Shown: positions 1-8,812 of the stretch, piece by piece
How positions within the stretch are numbered: position 1 is the first letter of the stretch
Layout: each line of letters begins with the position of its first letter
Origin: Symbiodinium natans
Lineage: Eukaryota; Sar; Dinophyceae; Suessiales; Symbiodiniaceae
NCBI GenBank assembly: GCA_905221605.1
Contig: CAJNDS010002638.1
Location: forward strand, 312,001 to 334,359
Length of the DNA stretch: 22,359 nt
Direction of reading: 5' to 3'
Position numbers and translations under genes: made by a program
The notes under the pieces: model-generated
Databases searched by the model: none
The model's input: only the letters and a program-made list of their open reading frames with translations
Told to the model about the DNA's origin: nothing

Positions 1-741
1 GTAGAGAGTCGTCTGGCGGTTGCAGCTTTCCATGTCGAGTCCAACCCCCCCAAAAAACCTGAACCTGACACCCAAGCCGTCGTTGCGCTTTGTTGGGGGG
101 CCACAGTGCCCAAGCAACGAGAGAGCGCACACGGCGCATGCCTCACGGGATTGCGGTGTCCGTGTCTATCCGCGGCACGTTGCTGGCATGTCGAAGCGCG
201 CAACCTGAGACTAAGGGCACGTGTGCTGCGCGCAAGGCCCATCTGCGAGGCGCACTGAGACCACGGGAGGCTTAAGATACCGCGCGCTTAAGGGCTGGAA
301 GCTGACGTGTAGGCACACGACCACGTTCGTGCGGCGAGATGGCATATTGTGGGCCGGGGTTCTGTCCCAAAGTCCTGCGCAGAGGGCAGAGTGCAGTTCG
401 CATCTTCTGCATGCAAAGTGCTCAACAGCAGTGGGCAGAAAGAGCGTTTGGTACAGAAAGTTCCTTATACAAGGCCGTCTCTTCCGATGAAACATGCACG
501 GATGAGTCGCAGGTCCCTCAGCGCCCGAGCCCCAAAGAATAGTAAGCCCTGTTCTGCTTGCTGCAAACCCATGAGAAGGGCAGCATCATGTAGGACCCTA
601 CACATCCTCAACCCCTAGAGCCCTCGCGAGGTGTGTCGTGTAGGCTGATGCACAAAATGAAGCACCTCATCTCCCGTGGCTTGCCCTGCAAGTCTCACGC
701 CCGGTGTCGGTCCCGAATGACACGGCCTCTGAAGAGGATTA
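1..741. other. Unannotated left flank
   Basis: No recognisable gene, RNA or repeat. Several short ORFs (up to about 94 codons) overlap on both strands, as expected by chance at this GC content, and none has a motif or repeat relative in the window. The stretch ends at the first telomere-like tract. Confidence 0.5.
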
Positions 742-776
742 AGGGTTTAGGGTTTAGGGGTTCAGGGTTTAGGGTT
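742..776 (+). repeat. Interstitial telomere-like tract, TTTAGGG orientation
   Basis: Degenerate TTTAGGG units, including the variants TTTAGGGG and TTCAGGG, run for about 35 bp. More decayed copies (TTCTGGGG, CTCAGAGG) follow to about 795. The unit matches the plant/algal/dinoflagellate telomere heptamer. The tract is internal and imperfect, so it is an interstitial remnant and not a chromosome end. Confidence 0.85.
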
Positions 777-1220
777 CTGGGGCTCAGAGGTTCAGTGGCA
801 TTCTAGGGCTTCCAGCCTAGCGACCCCACTGCCAGCCGATGCAGCAGAATTGAATGCTTAAGCGTGGATGACCTGACTGGAGACGTTACTTTGGTGTTGC
901 CTCAGGAGCGCTCGGTCAAGGACGATCACTTCCCCAAGTTGAAAAATCGAAGCAGGCTTACGGGGTTTAGGGCAAGTTCTGTGAGGCTTGGGTGACACCT
1001 ATACAGCATTGCAGCCTCGCTTTCACTATCTTGGTCATAACGCAAACTCTGGAGTTTCTTCCTGACTGACATCTCGAACTTATCACTGTTGTGACCCTAT
1101 GCCCTTGCCATCCGCCTTTGGCTGGAAATCGGCCGCTCGCAGCCACGCCGCCCAACAACGATCACGGAAAGTAGGCAGCACGATTGCACTCTACCAAGCC
1201 GACCATGAATTTGTCAGCTG
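777..1220. other. Unannotated stretch
   Basis: Apart from decayed telomere-like words near 777-795 I see nothing supportable. Short ORFs on both strands have no recognisable motif. Confidence 0.4.
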
Positions 1221-1320
1221 GCCGTTGCCGAGGCTGCTTGGCAACACGCCAAGCCCAAAACTTCCGCATTCCAAGGTGCCCCTTGTGCCGTCGCTGGAAT
1301 CTGGGGCTTGACATGTACAG
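1221..1320 (+). repeat. Family A, diverged partial copy A3
   Basis: About 100 bp align without gaps to the 3' part of A1 (around 2011-2110) and A2 (around 7695-7790). Shared words with identical spacing include CCGTTGCC, AAACTTCCGCATTCC (one base longer than in A2) and TGGGGCTTGACAT. By eye the identity is about 60-65%. A3 lies only about 230 bp upstream of A1, so the two could be an old tandem pair. In one plus frame A3 reads CRGC...CPLC, a CxxC pair, but the other copies do not keep these cysteines in the same places, so no zinc-binding domain is claimed. Confidence 0.55.
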
Positions 1321-1420
1321 CAAGAGCGTGGTCTCGGCTTCAAACTTCGGAAGGGTTTCCACGCAGTCCGCGCCACTCTAAGATTCCCAGCACCGGCATC
1401 CGAACGTCCCCCATAAACGA

Positions 1421-1445
1421 CCCTAAACCCTAAACAATAAACCCT
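1421..1445 (-). repeat. Interstitial telomere-like tract, CCCTAAA orientation
   Basis: Two CCCTAAA units are followed by decayed ones (CAATAAA, CCCTTGA). Confidence 0.75.
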
Positions 1446-1549
1446 TGACCTTGACATGCCCGGCCTCAGCAAGGACAGTGAGCTTCGGGGTCGGAATCGG
1501 CTGGTCCAGGAAGCTTGCAAAGCAGCTGCGAGGGGCAGTCCTGCGGCCA

Positions 1550-2210
1550 AAAGCATGTTATAGGTTCCTTGCGCCATGTGCTAGGGCGTGCCCCCCAACA
1601 AAGGGCGTAACAACACCCAGGTGCCATGCGTGCTCTTCTGGGAACACATTTAAACACTGGATGAGTCTGAACTTCGATGGGCTTGTAGTGGCACGCCAAA
1701 AGCATGTGCCCTTGCGCTCTGACTCATTCGCCGATTTGTGTCGCAGCAGGTTGGGTGCACCGAAGGAAGAGTGAAGGGTCAGGGATTCTTGCGTCGCCTG
1801 GGAGCCCGCGTTGAGAGGCGCAGGTTGGATACGCAGAGGCCAGGCTCGAAGTGTGGCTTGGACTGTCGGTGGGTGGCCGATGGAGGGTGCATGCTGCTGA
1901 TGCGCGTTCATGGAAGCAGGTCGCTCTGATCGCCGCAAACCAAGTCCATCCCCCCGCAAAACGCCCGGCGCCTAGGAAGCAGGCGGCACCGACCTGCATT
2001 GGCGGGACTTCCGTTGCCCAGCCCACAGGCACATGCTGGCACGCGCACAACTTCACATTCTTGATTGCCTGCCTCGAAGCTGCTGGCACTTGGGGTTTGA
2101 CATTCAGCGTTGTGCCTTTTGCCACATGGAGTGCCTTGTCAGAATGCCGCGTGGCAAGGTGGTGTTGTGCCTTTTCACACAGTTGTGCCTTAACGCGCCT
2201 CTCAAGTATA
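1550..2210 (+). repeat. Family A, copy A1
   Basis: This 661-bp block aligns along its length with A2 (7243-7890) at roughly 70-75% identity by eye, with small gaps. Long shared words include TGGGGTTTGACATTCAG, ACATGGAGTGCCTTGTCA and GTGTCGCAGCA. One plus frame (about 1917-2145) is the best candidate for an ancestral coding frame. In its first part, changes between A1 and A2 are mostly synonymous or conservative (N/D, V/I, K/R in the stretch around VALIAA), and the later segment keeps the words TWGLTFSVVPF and TWSALS. Other frames and the minus strand are also open, so strand and coding status remain uncertain. No family is recognised. Confidence 0.75.
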
Positions 2211-2282
2211 AGGACGGGGTTAAACTCAATCGGAAGTTCTCGCACGAGCTCGCCGAATGAATCCCAGAGTCTTAAAGTATGA
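1851..2282 (+). pseudogene. Anonymous ORF in A1, possible gene remnant
   Basis: A 143-codon plus-strand ORF. Residues from about 24 to 98 align in the same frame with the 88-codon ORF in A2, sharing TWGLTFSVVPF and TWSALS. A2 stops right after that point, whereas A1 runs about 45 codons further into unrelated residues. No signal peptide, membrane segment or known domain is evident. A longer 173-codon minus-strand ORF (1724-2245) covers the same DNA, so the coding strand is not settled. I treat it as an eroded paralogue and not an active gene. Confidence 0.2.
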
Positions 2283-2550
2283 AGAGGTGCACTCCTGCGC
2301 CAAAGTCATGCTCGCTAGCCTTGCAAACGACCTACAAAGTTCGAGACTCGAGAACTCGGGTTACAGGGCTTAGGACCTAACCTCTCGGGATGCGGGAAGG
2401 CCGCGGCCGACGGCGAAGCAGGTGGGGATCGTAGGCTTGAGGTCCGGAGCTTTTAGAGCTTAGGGCTTCGGGCACCCGACATCCCAAAGTGCTACAAAAA
2501 ATCCCAAAGTGTCAGAGGCGCCCTCTAAGCCTAAGCTGCCAGAAGGGGCT
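2283..2550. repeat. Short direct repeat in otherwise featureless DNA
   Basis: The 11-mer ATCCCAAAGTG occurs at 2481-2491 and again at 2501-2511, exactly 20 bp apart. The surrounding sequence has only weak GGGCTTAGGG-like words and nothing else recognisable. Confidence 0.5.
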
Positions 2551-3012
2551 TCATCCACCCCAAAAAGAGTAGCTCTTAGGCAGCTGCAGTCCGTGACCTA
2601 AAGGCCTAGCTTTCCAACCCAAAGGTGGCGCGGGCCGCCCGAGCTCTAGGCGCCAACTCCCTTCCCAAGGGCTCCGGAAAGGGAGGCGGAGCGCGAGCCA
2701 GAGGTTTTGCTTAAGGTTCTTTCTTCCGATCTCCTTTACGTGGAGAACCATGGGGATAAACTTCTCTACGCCGATATGTTTTCTTGGAAGGGCCCTGGAT
2801 AGGGGGGCTGCTGCTATAGGGCCTATGAAAGGCTTTCTGGCACCTCTTGGGGGTCTGTCTGCAGTGACCGCATGACCGACGCATGCTTGGCTGGCAGAGG
2901 GAGGCCTGGAGGACTCCTTGCACTGCCATTGTATCATTTCCCCACTGCACGCCTCGGCTTCGTGTCCTTGAACGTGTTTGGCCATGACTGGCAGCAGACA
3001 TGCTTCTTCCAT
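2551..3012 (-). CDS. Hypothetical ORF of 153 codons, unrecognised
   Basis: This is the longest minus-strand ORF outside the repeat families. The initiator context is favourable (purine at -3, G at +4). The predicted product is basic with a proline-rich C-terminal half (around residues 110-153) and shows no transmembrane segment, signal peptide or known motif. There is no second copy in the window against which to test selection. Overlapping ORFs exist on both strands. It could be a chance ORF, a single exon or a decayed gene. Confidence 0.15.
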   Translation of the reverse strand: MEEACLLPVMAKHVQGHEAEACSGEMIQWQCKESSRPPSASQACVGHAVTADRPPRGARKPFIGPIAAAPLSRALPRKHIGVEKFIPMVLHVKEIGRKNLKQNLWLALRLPFRSPWEGSWRLELGRPAPPLGWKARPLGHGLQLPKSYSFWGG

Positions 3013-3894
3013 CGCCGCGACTTTACCCGGAAAATGTGCAGGCTTCTGTCTTCTACCGTCTGTTCAGCGGATCGGTGTTCTGCCGAATCCTACTCGGCAC
3101 CATGCTCTTGACACGTGGTGGTGCTTGTGGTGGGCCAGTCGCCGCTAGACGGGGGCGACGGCCACTTCCGTGCAGCGCACATGCCTGCTTCGAGCTTGCC
3201 ACGAGCGCGTCAAAGATCTGAAGAAGCGTGATGGTCGCAAAACCCGAAGGCAAGGAGGCAAGGATCTCAGGCTTCGTACCTACGCAGCAGGGATCCCCTT
3301 CAAAAAGACCACCCACGTGTTCTCTTGGGCAGTACTCAGCTTGCTCAGAACCTCCTTACATTGTGTGCCCGCCTATGCCATCCTTTGCCCATCACTGCCG
3401 GAATAGCTAAGCGAGACCGTGCTAGGCTCAGTGCTTGCCTATCGGCGAAGCTGAGTAAATCAAGGTGTCTGCTTCGCAAGCATCCAAGGCAGGTGGCGTG
3501 CTGGGCGGCTGGTTCAGCCGCTAAGCCCTTGGTCCGACCGTGGGCATTTAAGGCTTAGGGGTTTAAGGCTCAAGTACCCTCAGCCTGGATCCCAGAAAGC
3601 TTCGTAGCATGACCCCTGTAGCTTTCAACAGAAGCCACGGTGCCTGGGTAGAATTCAAGCCACACCGCCCCCTCTCTGAGGTGCAGCCCCTTTTTGCTAG
3701 GCAAGCCCTCAACATGACATGAACAAAGCCCGCATGCCCAAAAGGACGTTCAAGAGACAACACACCTACTTCAAGCAATTCCCAGCCTCGCTGCCAGGGT
3801 CCCTGGCATTCCTAAGCTCCAAAACACGCAGGACGTAGATCTGCGGTCCGGGGCCCACGCAGCCTACCTCTCCTAGCCCTATATTGCCCTGTTT
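3013..3894. other. Unannotated stretch
   Basis: Short overlapping ORFs (up to 87 codons) lie on both strands without recognisable motifs or relatives in the window. A few decayed telomere-like words (GGCTTAGGGGTTTAAGG near 3552-3568) are the only repeat signal. Confidence 0.4.
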
Positions 3895-3921
3895 CCCTAA
3901 ACCCTAAACCCTAACCCCTAA
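3895..3921 (-). repeat. Interstitial telomere-like tract, CCCTAAA orientation
   Basis: Three to four near-perfect CCCTAAA units. This is the left partner of the inverted tract at 4039-4064. The intervening 117 bp contain a perfect 7-bp stem with a 4-nt loop (AAGCTCT at 3969-3975, AGAGCTT at 3980-3986). Confidence 0.85.
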
Positions 3922-4038
3922 AGGCCTGAAGATCCCCAACCTGCATCCACCAACAGCTCGGGGAGCTGAAGCTCTCTTAAGAGCTTTGAGTGCAGGGCCT
4001 GAGTCTGAAGATATTCCTGGCTTCTTTTGGTGGCTTTC

Positions 4039-4064
4039 AGGGTTTAGGGTTTAGAGTTTAGGGG
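4039..4064 (+). repeat. Interstitial telomere-like tract, TTTAGGG orientation
   Basis: Units TTTAGGG, TTTAGAG and TTTAGGGG. Right partner of 3895-3921. Confidence 0.85.
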
Positions 4065-4493
4065 CTTCAGGGGGGAGGATGCGCTTATAAGGATTAACGC
4101 ATCGCTGCCAAGTGCAGTGTCGGGGGCTTTGGTTGCGTTGCCGGACTTGCAGACCCCGGGCTTTGTAAACTGCTTACCCTGACCCAAAATGCACCTGGCC
4201 GCGGATCTGGTATCCTAAGCCCTTGCACCCGGAATCCCACGTCTCTCAAGTTATCCGTCCTTCAGAGAGCCGAAGTTCTTCAGAGAGACGAGCTCTGGGA
4301 GGAACATGGCATCACGGATGTAGCCCTCAGCTGCACGTGCCCCCAGTATTGAGCAGAAGCCTCTGCCACTTCTATCCCAGGGCCTCTGCAAGGGACGGTC
4401 GCATTTCCTACCCTCTTTTCCATAGGAGGTCACCGCCTTGCCGATAGCCCACGAGGTGCCACAGACATCTTGGAACTCCAAGTTCCCCCTGTT
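4065..4493. other. Unannotated stretch
   Basis: Nothing recognised. Overlapping ORFs of about 75 codons occupy both strands without motifs. Confidence 0.4.
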
Positions 4494-4521
4494 TTTAGGG
4501 TTTCGGGTTTAGGGCTTGGGG
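4494..4521 (+). repeat. Interstitial telomere-like tract, TTTAGGG orientation
   Basis: TTTAGGG, TTTCGGG, TTTAGGG, CTTGGGG. The TTTCGGG variant recurs in the tract at 19567-19625. Confidence 0.8.
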
Positions 4522-4845
4522 AATTAAAGGAGGCGAGCTGGTCAGCGGCATCATCCTGACCACATGAAGGTGGAGAGTGGCGCAACATGCGGGCTCCCCT
4601 TCCACGAAAGTAGATCCGAGAGGGCATAGGTCAGGGGAGCCCCTCTCCGTGTAAGATGGGAAGGGGGCTCTTAGACGTACTGAGCCTCTGAACGTTGCCG
4701 AACTTGGGCGGCGCCCTGTAATCATCGCTGACGTTTCAGTGAGATCCGTCAAACCCCCTGAGCAGCCCCGGTATAAAGCCTCCTAAGCCCTTCAGCCGCC
4801 CCCGGAACTTGTGCAACTGTTGGGACTTGATGGCCAAAAGGCACC

Positions 4846-5127
4846 ATGGCGCGCAGGCCTGCCGCCAGAGCTCCTCCAGCTCTTTCTTCCGCTTCCCAAG
4901 TCTTGCTGCTCGGGGAGGCTCCTCTTCCAGACCCTATAAATCCTATAAAGCCTATAAAGCCCAGCAGCAGACACCTCCACGTTTCCTTTGTCAACCTGTC
5001 CTTCAGGAAGCCCTCAGGAAGCAGAACCTCGATACTCCGTAGTCCTCCTTTGCCTAAGACTCCCCAGCAAAGAAAGGGAGCTAAGGTTGACGCCAAGGGG
5101 TCGAAGGGAGGTTCCCAAAACCTGTAA
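4846..5127 (+). CDS. Hypothetical ORF of 93 codons, unrecognised
   Basis: The start codon lies in CACCATGG, a textbook strong eukaryotic initiation context. The predicted product is Ala/Pro-rich at the N terminus, carries a short IKPIKP stretch encoded by the CCTATAAAG repeat, and ends in a Lys/Gly-rich tail. A 115-codon ORF on the opposite strand (4749-5096) covers the same region with equal plausibility. No homologous copy is present in the window. The good start context is the only positive evidence. Confidence 0.13.
   Translation: MARRPAARAPPALSSASQVLLLGEAPLPDPINPIKPIKPSSRHLHVSFVNLSFRKPSGSRTSILRSPPLPKTPQQRKGAKVDAKGSKGGSQNL
4931..4959. repeat. Short tandem repeat of CCTATAAAG
   Basis: Three consecutive 9-bp units (CCTATAAAT, CCTATAAAG, CCTATAAAG) each contain TATAAA. 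They are probably derived from the CCCTAAA telomere-like unit by insertion. Similar single words occur near 4772, 5453, 6676 and 18098. A TATA-box role cannot be inferred from sequence alone. Confidence 0.6.
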
Positions 5128-5412
5128 ACCCCAGGCCCTAAGCCGGTTCTCAGGCAGGGAGGTCAGAAGATCCTGTGCGCCCTCAAGACCCATGCTGAGC
5201 AGATGTCAGAAAGAAGCCAGGTCCGTGGCGATTCAAGGTTCCATCCTGCCATAATCGACAGCTTGGCGGGTGGTTTCTGGCCCAGTCCTGAAGCCCTAGA
5301 CGGCGAAGTTGTGGCATTTGGGCAGCTGCCCCTGGCTGCCTTGGAGGCAGGAGCTGGCAACCGATTCCTTAGGCCGAGCCCTGCACCCCTGAGCTGGAAG
5401 TACTGCCAAAGA
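5128..5412. other. Unannotated stretch
   Basis: No repeat or recognisable gene. Short ORFs on both strands (up to 118 codons on the minus strand, 5163-5519) have no known motif. Confidence 0.4.
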
Positions 5413-5448
5413 ACCCTTAACCCTAAGCCCTCAACCCTAGGAACCCTG
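5413..5448 (-). repeat. Degenerate interstitial telomere-like tract, CCCTAAA orientation
   Basis: Units CCCTTAA, CCCTAAG, CCCTCAA, CCCTAGGAA, CCCTGAA: all five are mutated, so this is one of the oldest-looking tracts in the window. Confidence 0.65.
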
Positions 5449-5588
5449 AAGCTTATAAAGCCGACCATCACACCCGAGACCTGACCGGAGCGAATGCCGC
5501 GTAGCGCGTCGAGCTGCAAGCTCTCAGCCCCTCACTTCCCCCCTTCTGAGGGAGGATGCGGCGCTTCTGCGGGTCTAGGGTTAGGAGT

Positions 5589-5951
5589 TCAAAGCATGTC
5601 GGGCATGGAAGGGGCTTTGGGTTTGACTTCGTCGCCAGTGACTCTTTCCGTTATCTCCTTCAGCACAAGAAGCAGTGCAAGGTGAGCCTTGCCCACATTG
5701 TGTGAATGGTGGTCCTGTGGTTTCGGCATGTTCGCCACGGCCTGCGTATTAAATCGTGGCACGACCTTGCACAAAGGAAGACAAGACTTCTGCATGAAGG
5801 CATCGAGGTTATCTTGAGCTATGATTGGCTGTTGGACTTGTAGCTGCCATCCGTGGCAGAGCGACTTTGAGCGTGCTCTCAGCTTCCGGCAACTTCTTGG
5901 CTTGACCATCCCTGCGCAAAGGCAGCTGTCACCGTGTGCCTGCACATGCAT
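5589..5951 (-). CDS. Hypothetical ORF of 120 codons, unrecognised
   Basis: Minus-strand ORF whose 5' third lies inside repeat B1 and whose 3' two thirds (5589-5773) lie in single-copy DNA. The single-copy part reads like a soluble protein segment, with a Leu-rich stretch (LALLLVLKEI) followed by a charged tail. At the B junction, the B1/B2 gaps are 3 and 6 bases, so the frame survives as AF(M/T)QKS in both copies. No domain is recognised. It may be an exon fragment or a chance ORF. Confidence 0.17.
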   Translation of the reverse strand: MHVQAHGDSCLCAGMVKPRSCRKLRARSKSLCHGWQLQVQQPIIAQDNLDAFMQKSCLPLCKVVPRFNTQAVANMPKPQDHHSHNVGKAHLALLLVLKEITERVTGDEVKPKAPSMPDML

Positions 5952-6433
5952 GAGACCTGCTTCGGCATGCTGCTGCCGCAGGCCGTCGTGTCTGCACGCT
6001 CAGGCTGCCAACCCGTTGATGGTTGCAACCGGGGACCGGGCGTTGGCGCGTGCTTCCGTGCCGAAGGAGGAGGATCGCCTTGATTGTCAGCCTTGGCCAT
6101 GTGCCTTGGAAGCTTTATCTTTGCCTTCGAAAGCTGCAAGTATAGGTGAGAGTGGGAAGTGAAGTTCCGGGTCAGTGCACACATCATGTTGAGAGGCTTG
6201 CAGATCTGTGCATGACGCAGCCCAGCGCCCGTCAGTACCCTTTCCTACTCGTGTGCAGCTGGAACAGACCACACGCCTGGGCTCGCTGGTGATGCATTGG
6301 AGCGTTCGTCGGTCCGAGTTGGCTTCAAGCGGTGAGGGGGTCTCCCAAGGCTCCAAGGCACAGTCACCCTTGACTGTCGATCTTTCAGTCGTTGCTGCGT
6401 CATGGGTGATGCATCAGCCCGCCACGGCAGAGG
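5774..6433 (+). repeat. Family B, copy B1 (recent duplication)
   Basis: From 5822 to 6433 B1 aligns base-for-base with B2 at a constant offset of 2969 bp. I counted about 17 substitutions in 612 bp (about 97% identity) and no indel. The left end (5774-5821) aligns with 8756-8790 only with in-frame gaps of 3 and 6 bp. One plus frame carries the words TGDRALARA in both B1 and B2 and TGDVALARA in the diverged copy B3. However, B1/B2 changes in that frame are mostly nonsynonymous, which argues against current selection. Confidence 0.9.
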
Positions 6434-6447
6434 AGTTCTGTGGGCAA

Positions 6448-7020
6448 GAAGTTCTCCGAGGCTTCTTGGGCAGGAGCAGCGGTCTCAGAGCAGTTCTGCT
6501 GCGGGCCGTGTCTGCGCTCAGGCTCCCAAGCTGCTGACGCTTGCAACGGGGGACGTGGCATTGGCGCGCGCTTCTGAGACCAGGGACGAGGGCATCCGTT
6601 TCTGTGAGCTTCGGCCATGTGTACCAGTAGGATGCCCAGTACCCTTATTCCCTTTTTGGGGGGTTTTAGGTTCCCTTATAAACCCCTTTAAGCAAAAAAG
6701 GGCACCCTTCTTAAGCTTTGGTTACTGGGCAGCCTAGTTTGCTTTCACAGGCAGCAACTAGTGGGAGTGGGATGTGAGATTCCGCATCGGTGCGCTTATT
6801 ATCGTTTCTTTGAGATTCAATGATCCGTGCATGACACAGCCCAGCACCCGTCAGCACCTTTGCCTGATTTCGCATGTGCAGGAACCAATGCAGCTCACCC
6901 AAAAAGTTAAGAGCCGTGTGGTTGGACCTGCCTTCAAGTGTCCTGAGGCTCCCAAACAGCCCAAACGCGCGCACTCTTGATCGCCAATGTTGCATCGCTT
7001 GAGGTGGGAAGTTGTCGCCA
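6448..7020 (+). repeat. Family B, diverged tandem copy B3, split by an insertion
   Basis: Directly downstream of B1, this block aligns to B1 with many substitutions. GTGTCTGCGCTCAGGCT at about 6508 matches GTGTCTGCACGCTCAGGCT at about 5988. TTGCAACGGGGGACGTGGC matches TTGCAACCGGGGACCGGGC. CATGACACAGCCCAGCACCC at about 6830 matches CATGACGCAGCCCAGCGCCC at about 6210. The alignment is interrupted at 6628-6736 by the foldback element described separately. B1 and B3 are therefore an old tandem duplication, and B2 was copied from the B1 lineage much later. Confidence 0.7.
6628..6736. mobile_element. MITE-like foldback element with TA-flanked 12-bp TIRs
   Basis: The left end at 6628-6641 (TAGGATGCCCAGTA) and the reverse complement of the right end at 6723-6736 (TAGGCTGCCCAGTA) match at 13 of 14 positions. 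If the outer TA is a target-site duplication, the TIRs are 12 bp starting GG. That pattern is typical of Tc1/mariner-derived (Stowaway-type) MITEs. The interior is also self-complementary: CCCTTTTT at 6650-6657 pairs imperfectly with the A-rich run around 6693-6702, and the GGGGTT/AACCCC words also pair. The element sits exactly where the B1/B3 alignment is broken, which independently supports an insertion. It encodes no protein and has no second copy in this window. Confidence 0.6.
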
Positions 7021-7242
7021 GGCACACAGCAGAAGAACCCCCGTGCGCTTGTAGCTGGAGTATCGCCCCTTCCAGATATTGCCTAATGGGGGCCAGATAA
7101 TCGGGGGTTCGCTAAGCATCAAGATGCCAAAGTACCCCCCCCCAAATGCATAACGCACCCCCAAACACAACCCACCATGCCGGACATTCTTCGACTGGAG
7201 GGTTCATGTTCTGCTTCTCTGAAATTGGGGTCCAGAAGCCCG

Positions 7243-7890
7243 AGCATGTTTTCACGTGCCCTCGATGCCGGTACTGGGGCCATGCAGTAAGGTGTGCCGC
7301 CCTACAAAGGGAACGAAACCCACGTTCCCTTCGGGGAATGCCTTTAAAGCTGGGGGACTCAACTTAGGGCTTGTTGTGCGGCGCCGAAAGCACGTGCGGT
7401 TGCTATCTGACTCGTTCGCCAAGTTGTGTCGCAGCAAGTTGGATGCACAAACGGAGGAGTGAAGGATCATGTGTGCTTGCGTCGCGAGTTGGTGCCTTTG
7501 GAGCCCTGTGCGGCCGGGTTGAGAGGTGCAGGTTGGACATGCGGAGGCCAGATTTGAAGCTTGGTGCGGGTTGCTGAAACAGATGCGTGGAAGAGTTTCT
7601 TGGTTGCATTGATCGCTGCGGATCAAATCCGTCCCTCCGCAAGACGCCCGACACTTAGTAACAAGTCCCCACCCGCCTGTATTGGTGGGACTTCCGTTGC
7701 CCTGGCCACTGGCACATGCAGGCACGCACAAAACTTCGCATTCCTGACTGCTTGCCTCGAACCTGGGTGCACTTGGGGTTTGACATTCAGTGTTGTGCCT
7801 TTTGTCACATGGAGTGCCTTGTCATAGTGCCGCGTGCCAAGGAAGCGTTGTGCCTTGTCAAGCCTGTGCCTTAACACTGCTCCCAAGTAT
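7243..7890 (+). repeat. Family A, copy A2
   Basis: Full-length partner of A1, with aligned landmarks throughout: GTTGTGTCGCAGCA at about 7424, GTTGAGAGGTGCAGGTTGGA at about 7519, GGGACTTCCGTTGCCC at about 7687, TGGGGTTTGACATTCAG at about 7774 and ACATGGAGTGCCTTGTCA at about 7807. It starts about 220 bp after B3 ends. Compared with A1 it has a stop codon after TWSALS in the most conserved frame. Confidence 0.75.
7561..7827 (+). pseudogene. Anonymous ORF in A2, partner of the A1 ORF
   Basis: An 88-codon plus-strand ORF aligned in the same frame with residues about 24-98 of the A1 ORF (roughly two thirds identical amino acids by eye). The first conserved block (VALIAA followed by D/N, Q, I/V) shows five synonymous codon changes among six codons, the best local sign of past purifying selection. 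Across the whole ORF the excess of synonymous change is modest. No family recognised. Confidence 0.2.
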
Positions 7891-8269
7891 CCTGAAAACA
7901 TTGGACCCCAGGTCCGGGGTAGTGTTAGGCATTCCCGCGCCCAGAAAATCTGCCTAACATTTTTCTCTTCTGCTAGTATGTGTAGGAGGGCTAATGCTGG
8001 AGTCTTCTTTTGGGATCCAGAGAGCCTTCTCGACGTGCTTTGGCGGCGTTGTGCATCATGCCATGTCGTCGCGCTGCTTCCCTCAGCAAGTCACTCCCTC
8101 AACCGACCTAATCCCCAAACCCACCCTCACCCTGTACAGGTCTCTTGACCGGCGCCTGCTAGCGCCGCGACCACAAGCGCATGTCATCACAGCAAGCGAT
8201 GAACAATCATGCGACCAGGATGGCCCATTCTGCCCTAGAATCCCTGAGAAAAGGCTCTTTACTGAGTTG
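7891..8269. other. Unannotated stretch
   Basis: Nothing supportable. Two overlapping plus-strand ORFs of about 100 codons have no motif and no copy elsewhere in the window. Confidence 0.4.
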
Positions 8270-8323
8270 CCCTAAACCCTAGACCCTAACCCCTGAACCC
8301 TGAGCCCTAAACCCTAAACCCTA
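8270..8323 (-). repeat. Interstitial telomere-like tract, CCCTAAA orientation
   Basis: About seven units with variants CCCTAGA, CCCTAACC, CCCTGAA and CCCTGAG. Left partner of the tract at 8410-8455, separated by 86 bp of unrelated sequence. Confidence 0.9.
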
Positions 8324-8409
8324 CTTGAGTGTTGGGGCCGTCAATTCTGAGAGCCCATGGAATGGCAACTCATGGCCCTTGAACGATGGTCCATGTTTGG
8401 GATCAACTC

Positions 8410-8455
8410 GGGTTTAGGGTTTAGGGTTTAGGGTTTAGGGTTTAGGGCTTGGGGT
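8410..8455 (+). repeat. Interstitial telomere-like tract, five perfect TTTAGGG units
   Basis: Five perfect TTTAGGG heptamers at 8413-8447, then a decayed CTTGGGG. Right partner of 8270-8323. Confidence 0.92.
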
Positions 8456-8812
8456 GTGAACACGGCGGCTCCACCCAGGATCGTCTGTCAGGAGATTGCC
8501 ACTTCTCCATTGTGGTCCCTTGAGGGGTACCTAAATTTGAACAGAAGCTTCCGTACTAGGCTAGGAACCCAAAGAGCGACCACGTTGACAGAAAATAGTT
8601 CGCGCTGTGACGTCACATGGCATGACAGGCCAAAGCTGTGCAAGCTCAGAAGGAACCGTGCAATCGTCCAGTCAGCAATCTGTGGTAGCTTGCCAGAAAC
8701 GGGTGGGAATGCAAGCAATATCTTTGCACTCAACGGCGTGCAGCACCAACAGAGAGGAAGACTTCTGCGTGAAGGCATCGACTTGAGCACTGATTGGCTG
8801 TTGGACTTGTAG
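8456..8812 (+). CDS. Hypothetical ORF of 118 codons, unrecognised
   Basis: The ORF begins right at the end of the TTTAGGG tract and ends inside repeat B2 in the word WLLDL. In B1 the same frame reads through equivalent codons (RLL, EGI, DWLLDL and the same stop) with only 3-bp and 6-bp gaps. The region upstream of 8756 is single copy. The basic, Arg-rich middle has no known motif. A 100-codon ORF on the opposite strand covers part of it. Low confidence that this is coding. Confidence 0.15.
   Translation: MNTAAPPRIVCQEIATSPLWSLEGYLNLNRSFRTRLGTQRATTLTENSSRCDVTWHDRPKLCKLRRNRAIVQSAICGSLPETGGNASNIFALNGVQHQQRGRLLREGIDLSTDWLLDL

Noticed and set aside
1221-1320. CxxC...CxxC in A3 as a zinc finger.
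   Set aside because: The cysteines are not at equivalent positions in A1 and A2, so the motif is not conserved.
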